Shown here piece after piece: positions 46,014 to 58,956 of a stretch of 64,000 bases of DNA (positions are counted from its first letter, which is position 1; every line of letters starts with the position of its first letter). This stretch comes from Xylona heveae TC161 (lineage: Eukaryota; Ascomycota; Xylonomycetes; Xylonales; Xylonaceae). The stretch is taken from the NCBI RefSeq assembly GCF_001619985.1, contig NW_017264196.1, positions 2,232,001 to 2,296,000 of the forward strand. The letters are read 5' to 3'. A program made the position numbers and the translations under genes. A model generated the notes under the pieces. It worked only from the letters and a program-made list of their open reading frames with translations, ran no database searches and was not told where the DNA came from.

Positions 46014-48865
46014 TCATAGGTAGAGCACAGCAAACGAGAAAATGAACATGGCCAGCAAGCCAGTGGTGCCGACGCTCACTGACGGGGCTGCATTATGGTG
46101 CTTCTTGCCGCCAGATGATGGCGACGTATTATTCGCCGGAGTGGTGCCGTTGAGGACACCATTGCCACTGAGAGACGAAGGGTCGCCGGTGGAGTCCTTG
46201 ATGCACATGCTCGAGTTGCTCCAGTAGGCGTTTGCAGCACCTGCCCACATGGTCGTGATATCAGTCGTCATATCCGCCGTGTAGAAAAGGCGGCAGTCGG
46301 CCGCCTCGTAGACAAACTGAAGGGGCGTCTGATCTGTATCGTTCTCGCGAATGTTGTCGCGAACATTGGCGCTGCCGCTGGTGCCGTGCAAAGATCGGTT
46401 CAGAGCATAGTCCTGGTACTCAGTAAAGTTGCCAATCTCCGTTCCGCGCCACTATCAAAGCGAAATTGTTAGTCAAAATTGGACTTGACAAGGTAAACGC
46501 TTCGATAATCAAATACACAAGGTTCACTATACCTTCTTGAGTTGGGACGGGGTGGCGGTTTCCAGCAGAATGGCAATAAATTGCCAAATAACTGGAAAGG
46601 AATAGTCATTGGCACTGTTTGACAAACATGTTAGCGTACCCCAGAGGAACGGGCTACAAGCAGAGAAACTTGCCCTTTGGTTCCTCCAACGCCCTGCATG
46701 GGCCCTGTCTGAGGCCGTCCACCAATAGCGATACTCTTCACTTTGCCTTGAGTCTTCATGAATTCTGAAAATACAGCACAGGTTGATGCGCAGAAACCAT
46801 TGTAGAGCTGTACAAATTCCGTTAGCGAAATGCTCTTGTTTCATCACCAATGTAAAATGTCGAGACAAACCAAAACAATGTCCTCAGCAGGGTAGGGCTG
46901 AGGTGGAAGGTCTGTGCGATTAAGATAACCAGAAATAACTAAACCGGATGTGTCCACAGTCTGAAGAGGATCACTGAGGTTATACCGGATAATGGATGTG
47001 AATTGATCATTGTTGAAGGCATGGGGGCCGTAGACGTCGCTCCACGATGAGAAATCTTCCAAGTCAATGTTCAAATCTTCCTTGTAGTTGAACGGGAGCG
47101 AGGCAATCTCTATATCAGTTGCGGTAGCCGAAGGGTCGTTTGGATCGAAATTGGCAAATAGTTGTGACACTTCCTGTCCGAGAGCATCAAAGCTCTGATG
47201 AGCTCGGAAGCGTGTTCCACCATAAGGCGTCATTTGTGGGAAAAGCTGATTGAAAACCCCCTTTTTTAGCTTCACTGTGAAATTTTTGGTTGGGAACGAA
47301 AAGCTTACCTGCTTGAAAAGATCGTACGCCAAATAGACAGTACCGCCACCGTTGGAGCTGAGATCAATAACAAGTTTCTTCTTTCCGTCCTTTGTGCTCT
47401 TGGCCAAAAACTCTTGCGCCACCGCCTGAAACTCTTGAATAGACGCAGGATCCGCAGAGCCGACAAAGGAAGGAATACTGAGAACTGCGACGTCATCCAA
47501 GCCGTTGCCGCTTAGGTAGTAGCCGCCGATAAAGCCCTCAGAATGCTCGATTTCAGGTTCAGGATATCCGGGGATCTTTTGAGGCACAGAGGAGGTATAT
47601 GCAGCTGCCACGGACGAGGTTGATGCGGCCATTGATGTCTCGGAAGAGAATGCCCCAATCGAGGTCGGTACAGCGGTGTTCGAGTCTGTGGGATAAGCAT
47701 AGGACGTAAAGCCTGGAGTGTAAGAATATGTCGCAGTTGGTGTTGCCGTGCCTTCTGCCGCAGCTGGGCCGTTGCAAAATTTCTCGTAGTAAGCTTCGCC
47801 ACTGTCGACGCCAGAGAAATCTCCACGAATAATGGCATAATTTTCAAGTTCACTAGTGGTGCCATTCTCAAAGGTAAAACTGGTAGACGGTCCAGGATAG
47901 AAGAAGCCGCCAATATTTTGATCTCCTCCAGCGAAAAATCCTGGTCCCTGGCCGTTCTCGAGAAGAGAAACCTGTGCCAGGTCATAGAAGAGACTGTTGT
48001 AAGCTGCATCTGGGTCCTGCAGATTATTGAATTGGGCCAGATTTTCCAAAAAAGTTACAACATCTTGTCCATTGATTTTGGTGACGGCAGATGGAAGATT
48101 TGTCGAACCTGCCTGCGCAGACGCAAATATTTCCTCTATAGAAATGGTGCGTAAGTGTCATGCGCTCTCTACTCTACTTTAGATTGCAGCCGGAACGTGA
48201 ACCTACCGTAAATATAGATTTTTGGCAAAGCCTGTCCGTCCACGGATACGGATACTAAGGCCCTTTGCCTTCCAAATGAAATAGCATTTCCGACAGCATC
48301 CCCAATCCATATAAAATGACCGTCGTGTGCGCTCAACGTGAGACGAAGAATGTCCATTTGAAAATCATATTCTCCCGAGTACACGCCTTTAGTAACATTA
48401 CTTGCAATGTCGTTCAGTCCTCCCAAGATATCGACTGGAGGTTCTTGGTAGCCTTTGGGCGGGTTTTTGAGGTAAGCCAATGTTGACTGCCATTGAAAGT
48501 ACGGCCACAGGCCAGACACCACCGCCAAGGCCGAGTCTTTATCAATAGGGACAGATTTTAAGCACTCATATGCAACGGATGCCGGGACTATCGGAAACTC
48601 TACAAGCGCACAAAAAGAAAATGAATCAGCACGTGACCAGAGTCTGAAATGACGGGCGTTGTGCCCAACCTGTTTTGCTCGAGATCCCGCCGCCTGCAGC
48701 GAGCGAGCTGACCGCAGCACAAGCACTGGCAGTGCCAGTGGGAATTGAACCACTGGTGATGGAGGGATTGACGGTCACAGAGCCTGTCGCCAATGCTGAG
48801 CTTTGCGACGACAGAAGACCGACGGCGGTCAGGGCGACCGCAGTCGAAGATTTGGAAAAGCGCAT
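46014..48865 (-). CDS. Secreted, probably GPI-anchored S41-family peptidase
   Basis: Seven exons fit one frame: 48865-48670, 48599-48207, 48135-47309, 47245-46871, 46807-46674, 46614-46533 and 46451-46014, giving 814 residues. It begins with a signal peptide (MRFSKSSTAVALTAVGLLSS). The C-terminal-processing-peptidase core (S41, CPAF-like) includes LDDVAVLSIPSFVG, KKLVIDLSSNGGGTVYLAYDLF and LYNGFCASTCAVFSEFM, where the serine in CASTC is the likely nucleophile. A Ser/Thr-rich linker lies mid-protein. The C-terminus is Ser/Asn/Gly-rich followed by a hydrophobic tail (LLAMFIFSFAVLYL), as for a GPI anchor. The intron at 47308-47246 is 63 nt and in frame. The intron at 46673-46615 appears to use a GC donor. 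The exon 1 donor (gttggg) is weak and is the least sure boundary. Confidence 0.88.
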
Positions 48866-51820
48866 GACGGATTCCTTGGCCCTGACAATTCAATTGTTGG
48901 CTCTCGCGTGGACCAGGAAGGACACAAGATGCATGGTTGCGGAGCTGGCCGCGGTGGCAGAAGGTCCATTCTTAAATGAAAGCAAAAGAGCCTGGGCTGA
49001 TGCTCATACGACGCTAAGCTTCAGCTGGAGCTTTGTAAAACGACATTTGTATGGCTTGTTGCCTGGTCGCAGATTAGAAATGCGGAGACAAGGGCACAGA
49101 GTCGACAGGCTAGCCGCCCAAAGGGGTAGGGCTAGGTCGCTAGAGCACACTCAATAAGGGAAGCCAAGAGGCGCGGTTCCCGTTCGACCAGGCACTGTCC
49201 CGGGGTCCCTGGGGGAAGGGAGGGCCCGAGCGGATAGTGGTCATTAAACGGCTTGATTGGCCCCCACCGAATAGTGTAATGGCGGGTCGGCTGAGTCGGG
49301 GGCAGTACAAGTAAGAGTACGAGTCCTTTTAAGAAGCTTATAGCGGTCAAACTCAGCCCAAATGGTCCACTAAGATCGATCCAGCAACGGATTGACTCAC
49401 GCGCATCTCAAGCAAACGTTCCAGATTTCGCCCCCAAACTCTCATGGCTTTCTCCCAAACTAAGACCAGCTTCAAGGCAAAGCAGTTAGGTCTGCGCTTT
49501 CAAAAGAAGTGTCTTTTGGAACAAAACCTACCTGCTTCAGCATCTGCTCAGCCCTTCTCCCGCCTCCATTCTCTTCAGCCCTGGTATTGCCAAGCCCTGC
49601 CAACCGTCACATCTTCGCCGCGGCGTTTCAAATTAAAAAGGAACACCAAAAAGCATAGTGAAATTGCGTCTCTTTTCCTTCCTCGAATTCCTGTTCGCTA
49701 GCTTTGAACAAATTCCACACCCTGCCAAGTCTGCTTTCTTTTCTCCTTTGTCGGTGGCTGCGACACGTGAATTTCGCCACACATGGCTGTGCGGAATGGC
49801 TACCACGAGATTTTGCTCGTGGTCGCTTGTTAACCAGGCTGCCTTTTGAGCAATTTGCAAAAGAACCGAGTTGCCATTCACCGGATAAAGTAAAATTTAT
49901 GCACCATTTTGAAGCCGTTTTATTTCCAGGTCACATTAGACTATGTTCCAAAGCCGACCGAAATGTCAAATGCTCATCTTTGCATATCTGCAGCGGAACT
50001 GGCACCATGGTCCAGAACCGTAGTTGTTGGATTGGTGATCTCAATAACGACCGCCTAGAGAAATAGTTCGGCTCTTTCTTTTCCGAAGAAAACAAGGCTG
50101 AACTAGCTTCACTTAAGACGAAACAACAGTTAGAGAATGGGTAAGGTCCAGTCATTCATCGTCTGCGTAAATTCTCTAGGTCTTATATAACGGCTTCGAA
50201 ATTTCTAATGCCGTAATCACAGGGAACTCCGAAGCTGGAGACGTTTCCTTTCCTCTCGGTTTCGGCGGAGTGAGGAGGCCGAGCGAGGGGATATGGTCCG
50301 GTCGAGACATGACCGCATTGCAACACTGTGAACCAAGATCCCTCCCGCATCCTTCCTTCTTCAGCAATATGTCATAGAGGCGGAAGACGAGCAAATTCAT
50401 ACCCTTGGGGTTGGCCTATAAAGTGATCCTTCCCCATCTCTGATGTAACTCGAATATATTCGATCCCATGCCCAGACGGAACCAGCAGGATGCCGACTTG
50501 GCATTGCGACGGGATCTTTGAGTACAACCCTGGTAAAAGCGCGTCACCAGCATGCCAAGTAATATGTCTCTCCCTCGCGCCGGGAAAGTATTGCTGCTGT
50601 GTTGACCATTGGATCTCTTTATCCCCCGGCGTTGGGTAGAAACACTAAGATCCCAATCAGTCTGCAGACGCAGATTGACGGTGACACTGCCAAGAACACG
50701 CCTGCAGGTCGTTATTGGATCTCGATCAACAGATGAGGAAACATTTTCCATTGTACTAGAAAGAAAGAAACCCATACTCTGAAGTGATCATGGTCATCTA
50801 GATGTGTTGGAGAGCGCTGCGACGCTGCGAAAAGAGAGTAAAGTTGTGTATTGCTCAAACAATAGCAAAAGTCGTCGTTCAACCCTAACGTTCAGATAGA
50901 AAACACGATCGAGCGACTGCTTGACGTTCAATCCGCCAAGAACTTTTGACGGCAAGATGATGATATGAATATATTTCCTCATTTTGACACATGGCAGGTG
51001 GAAAGCTTTCTCGTAATCGCTTGCCAGAGTAGGCAGGAACGACTGTCTCTCGACAAAAGATATAAGAATCCGAACTTGGTAGGTGCATGCTTGAAATAGT
51101 ATCGAATGAACGAATTTATCACAATCCTTCTGCTTCTTCTCTTTGCTCAAACTTCTCATTCGGTTTCTACGGTCGGCGTTTGGATGACGCGCATTTGATC
51201 ATAGAAATGTGGTCCTCTCACTCAAACTTTACTGCAACCGAAAAAATAGAACAGAATAAAAATCCAAATCGATATAAAAAAAATTAAATGATATAAATAA
51301 AATAAGGGTCATTTTATTGCATAATAAAGGTGTATTTATATAATATATATACATATAAGTTACCAAAATTTTATCCCGCAAAGCAGGACATCCTCACAAC
51401 GCGCACAGCCCGGCGCGAAGAGCCGGGGCGGGGCGCTCAGGATTGGGGAACTGGAGACGCTTGGATTCGACCGCAGATTAGAGATAAAACGGAGGAAGAC
51501 ATAGTTAACATTTGTACCCGGCCAGTTGAAGACCCCCGTTCAATCGCTGCACGCACCATAGCTCGGTTGGTCCACTAAGCGACTCAATTATTTCATCGGA
51601 TTTTAGTTAAGCAGCCACTGACCAAGTGGCCTCGGCACAGAACACTTCGACTGAGCTTTGCATGGCGATGTCTTCCCATCTATGCATCAGATTTATAGGA
51701 TGTCAAGGACGTGAGAGGAGGCAAGGTGTGGGATTTGATCCAGCAGAGGAGCCATTCGTAATACGTAATAATCTGCATGTTCACATTAATGTAGATATAC
51801 GTCGAATAAGCAACGTCACG
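48866..51820. other. 3 kb gene-poor stretch
   Basis: I find no gene I can support. Open frames such as 49444-49701 and 50416-50775 have no domain or splice context. The segment at about 51270-51370 is AT-rich, followed by a GC-rich patch at 51400-51440. The left end is the S41 peptidase promoter. Confidence 0.45.
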
Positions 51821-53332
51821 CTACAGGCCCATTTTCTCACGCAACAGCTCCTTGATATCGGTCACTTTCTTTCCCAAGGCAGTAAATTCTTCGTGGATGC
51901 TAGATGTGCTTGTACTTTGAAGCAGACCCCAGCGAATGAGCACAATGGCCAAGTCCCGATCGACTAGATTGTCGCCAAAAGTCTGGGTATTATTGGGAAC
52001 GGTCGCGCCGCTGCCGTCCATGGATTGCACTATTCCATCAGCAGATCGAATCTGGGGTGGCAGACCCAAGGCTGCCTCAGCCTCCCTAATTGAGTCGAGG
52101 AGCATGCACACAGCCGTGTGAGTACGGCTCCATGGTGCGTTGATAGACGGTAGCTCGCCAAGACACACTGTCGGTCCAAAGTCCATACCCGTGGGCGAAG
52201 GCCTTTGCTGAGCGCTGGGCTGCAATTGAAGGTAGGTTTGCAAGTGACCCAGAACGATGACATAGATCCGAGAAAGCGTGACGTAGCAACTTAGTAGAAT
52301 ATGAGTAACAGACGTGTCGAAATAGGAAGCAGGGTTGGAGGAGGACGTCGCAGAGACAGCCGAACCTGCGCTACCGCCTTCAAATTGCGCAGGTTGTACA
52401 GCGGGAATATAGTCCCCTGAAGAGCTTGACTGTGAGGATCTCCCACTAGGAGACGAGGTCTTGTCGCCGGGCCTAACTCCCCGCAGAACGGTCGCCACGT
52501 TGGTAAATTCCTGCGACAAGTGTAATACGCTGCCAATGGGATAGCTATCAAGTGCTTGGTAGGTCCCTTCCCGCTCCCATGGCCCAGTTTCTAATGCTTC
52601 CAGCCTTTCGTGCAGATCGAAAGCAAGACTCAGGAGCGTCTTGGTGGCGATGCCGCGCTCCGAAGGTATAGCCTCTGTCACCAATGTTGGAAAGCTATTA
52701 GAGTTGTTATTCCATTTGGTGTTGTTTTCCAAGAATAGGGGTGCGTCATTCCCACGGTTTGCCAAATCCAGCTCCATGTGATTACAGTGACTGGCAAAAT
52801 TCATGTGGCTGGTCAATATCTGCTGGTCGTTCATGGTGTTATGATGACCTTGAAGCGTATTTTCGAGAGGGTCATCCTCGGGAGGAGGCGTTTCGAGGAT
52901 TCCATTCAGAGTCAATACGTCCTGCGCAGACTCTGGATTCCAATTGTAGTCAAAGGAGAAAATCTCGGTTCCCGGAGTCACTTGGCCATTGTCTATTGCG
53001 ACGTCTTTGTCCATGAGGGTTGAATATTGGGTGTCTGATAAACTCAAGGGAGGGGTCATTGTGGAGACACCAATCCCACCGTCAGAGATGGGGATCATTG
53101 CAGGTTGTCGCCCGCTTTCTTTTTGATCCAACTCGGGTGTTATTTTGCATCTGGACCTGTTCCGACGACCGAAGATGCAGGGGACCATTGCACGGACGCA
53201 TCGTTGACAGCGTGCAGTGCCATCTGGAGATTCGGTAGCTGGTGTGACAATGCATTTGAGCTTCTGAGAACGACATCTATTGCATGAAGTCCGCATCGAG
53301 AGGACGTCGCTGGAGGTTGAACTTGAGATCAT
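51821..53332 (-). CDS. Zn2Cys6 regulator, secondary-metabolism type
   Basis: This is an intronless gene of 503 residues. The zinc cluster is near the N-terminus: CNRCRSQKLKC, then a long 14-residue loop, then CQRC and C in VPCIF, followed by a basic tail (GRRNRSR). This CxxCRxQKLxC form with a long third loop is common in pathway-specific regulators of fungal polyketide and peptide clusters. The C-terminal half has the helical region such regulators share (LLSCYVTLSRIYVIVLGHLQ, AVCMLLDSIREAEAALGLP) and ends in a helix (VTDIKELLREKMGL). The DNA-binding end and tail look intact. It lies 8 kb from the assembly-line gene at the right edge and could control that cluster, though this is inferred from distance only. 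Confidence 0.9.
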   Translation of the reverse strand: MISSSTSSDVLSMRTSCNRCRSQKLKCIVTPATESPDGTARCQRCVRAMVPCIFGRRNRSRCKITPELDQKESGRQPAMIPISDGGIGVSTMTPPLSLSDTQYSTLMDKDVAIDNGQVTPGTEIFSFDYNWNPESAQDVLTLNGILETPPPEDDPLENTLQGHHNTMNDQQILTSHMNFASHCNHMELDLANRGNDAPLFLENNTKWNNNSNSFPTLVTEAIPSERGIATKTLLSLAFDLHERLEALETGPWEREGTYQALDSYPIGSVLHLSQEFTNVATVLRGVRPGDKTSSPSGRSSQSSSSGDYIPAVQPAQFEGGSAGSAVSATSSSNPASYFDTSVTHILLSCYVTLSRIYVIVLGHLQTYLQLQPSAQQRPSPTGMDFGPTVCLGELPSINAPWSRTHTAVCMLLDSIREAEAALGLPPQIRSADGIVQSMDGSGATVPNNTQTFGDNLVDRDLAIVLIRWGLLQSTSTSSIHEEFTALGKKVTDIKELLREKMGL

Positions 53333-56300
53333 GTTGAATAGCCTTCAACCCTCTGCCTATGGGACTAGCAAACGAAAAGAAAATAATAAATCCACCGGTA
53401 TTTCCGCAGCACAGCAACCAAGAGAACATAGCTATATATCTATCGTACTTTTAAAAGCGGGCGAGATTGAGGGGCCGGTGACCAGCCAAGTTGGCAGATC
53501 TCTTTGGACCCTTTACGCCCGAGACAGCTAACTGAGGGGTCCCCACTTTAGCGGCAGATCACCCACGAAACAGCTAGTTGTTGACCATCCAATTGACGAC
53601 CTTCCAAGAGACATGTTTACCAGTTTGTCCCCTCGTGGCCTTTGGCGCCTCCTTCTGGGCGGGGGATGAATAAATGGCATTACTAAAAGAGTCCTATGTA
53701 TACCTTAAGTGACTGGTACACTAAAATCTCACTGCGAACGAGTAGGGGCTTGTGCATACTTTAGTGACATTCGGCCGAGACTGGTCTTTCACATCTTCCA
53801 CGCCGGCGAATGCATGAAATAGCTTCGTGAACTGGACTCCACAGTATACTAGAGCCAAGGAGGCGATAGATGGAGAACAAGGCTGCGACTGTCGTAAATT
53901 TTTTTTTTGCACTTCTCTGAGTCCCATCTTGGTGAGACTAATGGTGATGGCAGCCATTGGCGGTTTTGCAAGTGCCTTCAAATAAGGTTTAAACCCTAGA
54001 TGTGTTACTTATAAGGCAGGAAATCGTGCCCAGCACTGATATACCCCATAGCTGTCTATATGGCCAATTCATTTTGTATCCGGGATCAACGTCTGTTTGT
54101 TGCTCGGATATTTTCGCGCAACGTCATCCCTGGCTCGACATTTTAAGGGGTCCAGAGCTAGGTAATTTACATTGGCTCCTAAGGTTTCCAATGCGTTGAA
54201 CCAGATACATGATAGGTGCAAGTGGCGAACCTCTTGAAGGCAGCCTTGGTAAGGATGTAGAGCTTGGTGAAACCCATTCACGTACACGTTCCCCTGTATC
54301 CTATCCACCATTGGTGATGAGGAGCTATCGGCACAAGGTTACGACATACGCTGCGAATATGCAATTGGCTCTTGAACGCTGCATACTATTCAACCTGCGC
54401 AAAATACTATAGGATGCATTTGTTGGCGGCGGCAAGGCGGTTTAATGGTGTGAAATTGAGCTGGTTCGACGGGTATGAAGTCCGGCAAGAAGGTTGGGGG
54501 CCGGAATTCTCCATGGCAGCGTGTCGAATCTATACTATAGTTTAACTATCAGAGGGGTGAAATGACGGCTTTCAAGAGTCGTCAGCACAAAAGTAATCGC
54601 TAAAACAAAGATTGTCATCCCTTTGAAACCAAACATGGTAGAGGTAGAGGGGGAAAAATAATGAAGACTGGATGAAGATGGAAAAACAATCGCAGAGCTT
54701 ACATGATGATCGCCATCTGCTGACGAGACCCCGCCCTTTTTTTTTTTTTTTGAGTGGGAAAATGCAGCCCCCACTACCCGTTGCGCCGCCCCGGGCCGTT
54801 CCATGAGCAGGCAACACCAAGGGTCCGGACGGGATGTGGTGATGCAGCCACGAGGCGCTCTAGGTAGGAAAGTCCAACCATCCTCCCTGCAGTGACATGT
54901 ATGGAGATGGCGGGGGGGTTATAGCATGAAATGCTACAGTGGTACAGATAGGGTAAGTGGACGGCAAGGAAGATAAAAGCTTTGGTCATTCAGTTCTGTC
55001 ACGCCTTCAGCCTTGACTGAATCAACTGTGGGTGAATAACTATCGTCAGCTATAATACAGGGGGGGGGGCTGATGAACAATGCGGGGGTGGGGGGAAAGA
55101 AGAGCGACCTTGGCGGGCGCCATTGTTCTGCAGTAACTGTCTTAGTTGTCGGTGCTTGCAGTCCACTTATGCAAACTAATGTAAACGGGAAAAATTTAGC
55201 GAAATTACCGTTGAGAGGAGCTTGCAATGAACTGGCATACCAACTACATGTGTTGATTATGGTTAAGGCGTTGTTATAACTTTCTCTCTAAATTTCTGGG
55301 ATTCAAACCTTCGAAAACTTAAGAGTATTCGTTATATGTGGTTGGAACTAGTGATTTAAGGGGATATATTAGACTTTAACATATTAGCCACTTTTTATGT
55401 GCTGACATGAACACAATGGATATTGTGAATCCTCTAGCCATCGCATACCACCACCAAATGGATCGTGATGAGACCCAACTGGCCTGGCAAATCACTTGGC
55501 ATCGCGTGGTGGTCCAGTTTCGGCCAATTGGGTGCTAGTCAAAAGCTTACCTCTGAACCTCCACTACCCATCCCACAACGACAGAAGACGGGATATAACA
55601 TCAATGAAATATGAACATGGGATGCATGCCGCAGCCCAAACCTTTACCTATCCCATAGACTGTCCGGACCATGCTTCCGCCCATCCCAAAACACTCACCC
55701 TGCAGCTCTAGCTTTCTGCGCCAGCAGATCATAATGGAGAGAGTAAACACGTGCCCGTGATACTCCCAGAGCTACCTCTTAACCCCCATCTCATTGAGTA
55801 TAACGCCATCTCACCTCAGCTCACTTTCAAGCTCGACAAATTGGAGGGTTCGGAAGAGCAAGAGCGTCAATTGCTGCCATTGCAGGAAACCAACTGGTTT
55901 TTTCTCAAAGGGAGGGTTAGTCCAGGTGACGTGCTCCCATGCTTTGGTATCGCCCAACAAAAAACCTCATCTCAATTGGGACAGCTGCATGGGTATTATG
56001 CCAGAATGCTTGTGAGAAGATGGGACCAAGGGTTCTTTCTGAACGCGAATGGTCAGGTCTTGCCGAATCCTTAAGCGGGATGCCAGATCTCACTATCTTC
56101 GTACGTCAGACCCAGATCACCAGCCCGAGACAGCGGGACAGCGGGGTATCTTCAGAGCAAGCAGTCCCTGCATAGCTGCTGAAGAATCCAAATTCGAACT
56201 ATCGCTGCCTTTTGACCTTCCTGAATATTGTGCCAACTTTTTTTTGATGCACCCTTCCACGGACTGCCACGTCTCATCAGACTCGCCATGGGTATAACTG

Positions 56301-57113
56301 TAGCCTCTCAGTGGAGAGCGTGCAAAAAGTGGAGCCTAAAAGGGATACCACGCACGGTTTGAATCCCTCAAGAATAGATATCAGTGACAACACTTCATCC
56401 GCTGAATCGACGATGCGTGCCCTCCTGATGGGCGGCGATACGGTTCTACTTTGGTAGATTCCTATTTGATGTTCAAAGCAGCTAAAAGTTGATTCATTGC
56501 ATCATGTCCTCGTATTCAATGAGTATTAGAGAAAGAAGAATAATTGACGGGATATATCCGGAAGCAATTGCAATTCGTTATGGTGATCGGCTGGCATAGA
56601 GCTAGCCCTGACGGTTCCGCCGCCGCCAAGATCAACTTCGGGTTTACCGAATCGACCGAAGGGTGGGACCGTTTTCAGAAATTTATTTCACACCCTCATG
56701 GTTTATTTTGGTTTGGATACAATTCACGAGTTGCGCTGATACTGCGCATCATCACACTCCGAATTGCAACGTTGCCGGGGGATCGCTCTAAAGTTGCATT
56801 ACCTTCTGGTTAATTGTAATTAACACCGCATCGTCCGCCCTGTAAGCGGATTTAATTCCGAAACAGCTTCAATAGCAACCCAAGAATAATGGTTCATGTA
56901 AGGATGAAAACTGGATTAAGAAGCATGAATGATGCTTCTCATTGTTCATGACACATAGGGAGAGTGGTGCGTTGATGACAGGAAGCTGGCTTCGCTTCCC
57001 AACCTGTCCCATCTGATCTCTACCTCACGTAGTACAGAGTAAATACCAAACCGACATTGCCTTGTAAGACATTCAATTGGCACAGGTCTACGTCGATATG
57101 TTCTGTTTGGGAT
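53333..57113. other. 3.8 kb gene-poor stretch
   Basis: No complete gene is recognised. A possible coding relic sits at 55496-56074 (separate entry). Poly-T and poly-G runs occur near 54737 and 55061. The rest has frequent stops in all frames. Confidence 0.45.
55496..56074 (+). pseudogene. Possible coding relic, family unknown
   Basis: One frame runs about 190 codons with a single TAG at 55709-55711. The composition on both sides looks protein-like (PIDCPDHASAHPKTL before; VILPELPLNPHLIEY and NWFFLKGRVSPGDVLP after). I recognise no domain. It may be an exon pair with an unrecognised intron, a broken gene, or chance. Low confidence. Confidence 0.25.
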
Positions 57114-58120
57114 ATGTCTGCATTTCTCCGCAATTATATGCAACTATGGCGCTGGCCACAGCCGCTGCAATGCGTTCTCCGCGGACCGTCTGCTGTATTC
57201 CATCGTATCAAACTCGCTCTATGGCTGTTGTCGGAAAAATGGGTGAATGAAACAAAACCCCAGCAAACGGGCATACCAGACGAAACTACGGCCGCAAGAA
57301 CACTGCCATATGTAAGCCAATCAACAATGCCCATTTCTGCCCTCTTTATCAGGTCTCTAAAGTCTGTCTGTCCTCTCCACAGGACTCAGTGATACAATCG
57401 AGAGGCACACTCATCTCCGGCGGCGGGGCAGGCATTGTCGAACGCCTGCCTTCCGGTGCTGTCATCAAATCACCCTGGACTGACGAGCGACGGGAGGACT
57501 GTCGCGCTGAGCTCCGCCTTGAATGGCAAATCTACCAAAGGCTGGGTGCTCACCCAGGGCTCGTCAAAATCCTCGATTGGAACGACGAAGATTGTACACT
57601 TACCATGGAACTTATGGAAAATGGCCAATTGGACGACTATATTCGAGCTCACAATGAGAGGATTTCGTCAGAACAGCGAGACAACTGGGTGAAGCAGGCC
57701 GCGGAAGTCGTTGCGCATTTCCACTCGCTAGGCGTAATTCATTGCGACCTTGAAACTCGAAATTGCCTTCTGGATGCTCATCTACGGCTTAAACTGATTG
57801 ACTTTGCCGGCTCATCCGTTGATGGCAGTCGGCCATCGGCCTTTGTTGCACCAGCATTCCTAGCGCCCGACGTCGAGGTGAATAGCAAACCCACCATCCA
57901 ACATGACTTATTTAGCTTGGGCTCGTTGATCTACAACATTGTGACTGGACATCAACCATTCGAAGGCGAATCGAGTAGAAAGATTCAGCAGCACTATAAA
58001 ACCAACAACTTCCCTAATCTCGAGAATCTGCAGTATGGAGAAATAATCCATCGTTGTTGGCATGAAGGCTTTACTTGTGCACAAGAAATTGTCGATATTC
58101 TCGCAAATAAACGGAGTTGA
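57114..58120 (+). CDS. Small protein kinase-domain protein
   Basis: Two exons are inferred: 57114-57311 and 57383-58120, giving 311 residues. The second carries a full kinase fold. A glycine loop (ISGGGAGIVERL) is followed by the VAIK-type lysine in AVIKSPW, then LTMELMENGQLDDYI as hinge. The catalytic loop is HCDLETRNCLL, with the usual lysine (HRDLKxxN) replaced by Glu. The magnesium motif is DFAGS rather than DFG. An APE-like stretch is LAPDVE. Such variants are frequent in small lineage-specific fungal kinases, and whether this one is active is unclear. The upstream exon is less certain. Without it the frame would begin at a GTG at 57389 just after a splice acceptor, so an exon before it is needed. 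Confidence 0.75.
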
Positions 58121-58956
58121 AACAAAAGCCAAAAGCTACTTTTCTAAAAATTTAAGGGAAAAAGACTGGGCACAATCCCCCAGTGATTCGCTCTCCACCG
58201 AACGATCCAGCAGCCTCTTTCTACCAAAAAAACGGGTGGCGCCCAAAGTCAACTCCATTCTAGGTTCGAGAGTATCCCTCATCGCGATGGTTCTGACATT
58301 GTTCACGACTTCTCGTACAACCAAGGTACTTGGTCGCTATGCCTTCACAGTCTCTGTTTGTCGTCTCTGCCGTCGCACACCTTTTGAGCGTCGTGACCTG
58401 TCCGGTCGCAGCTTCCTGGACAACCAGAGTAGGTGATTTTTCGTTGGAGATATTCGCACATGTTTCTTTTTAGGCCGTTTTTTACTGCTAATACAAATGA
58501 GAAATTGTCTACATCTGTCAGAGCCACTTACCCCTTACTGAAGCCCGACTACCTTGTGCAAAGCCTCTCTTTTCTATTTTGTATTTTTGCGTCTCTTCAA
58601 CAAAGGGCACTAGGTATGAGTGATTGTGGAGCAGTTCTGAAGATAAATAATTAGACTTTTTTCTTCGTTTCTTTCTTGTTCAACAGAGCAAATGTTAAAG
58701 AATATTGCAAAGCTCATACCATACATAGACTGTTCAGATCATTACCCAACTCCTTGATAGATGCCAACACCACTCTGAATACAAATTTGATTGGGCAAAA
58801 AATAGAAGCAAAATGAATGTGCGAGGTTAGTTGATCAAGCATTTGATAGCTCCCAGGCAAAGAGGGGCATTGAATGCTTTGATTCGAGCAATCTCTGAGC
58901 TATTGGAGACAGTTGTAGCCATCCTCAATGTGCATGGTTCTAAGAATTTGTCTACA
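58121..58956. other. Intergenic between kinase and HNH genes
   Basis: A 3'-3' region with no supported gene. Confidence 0.45.
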
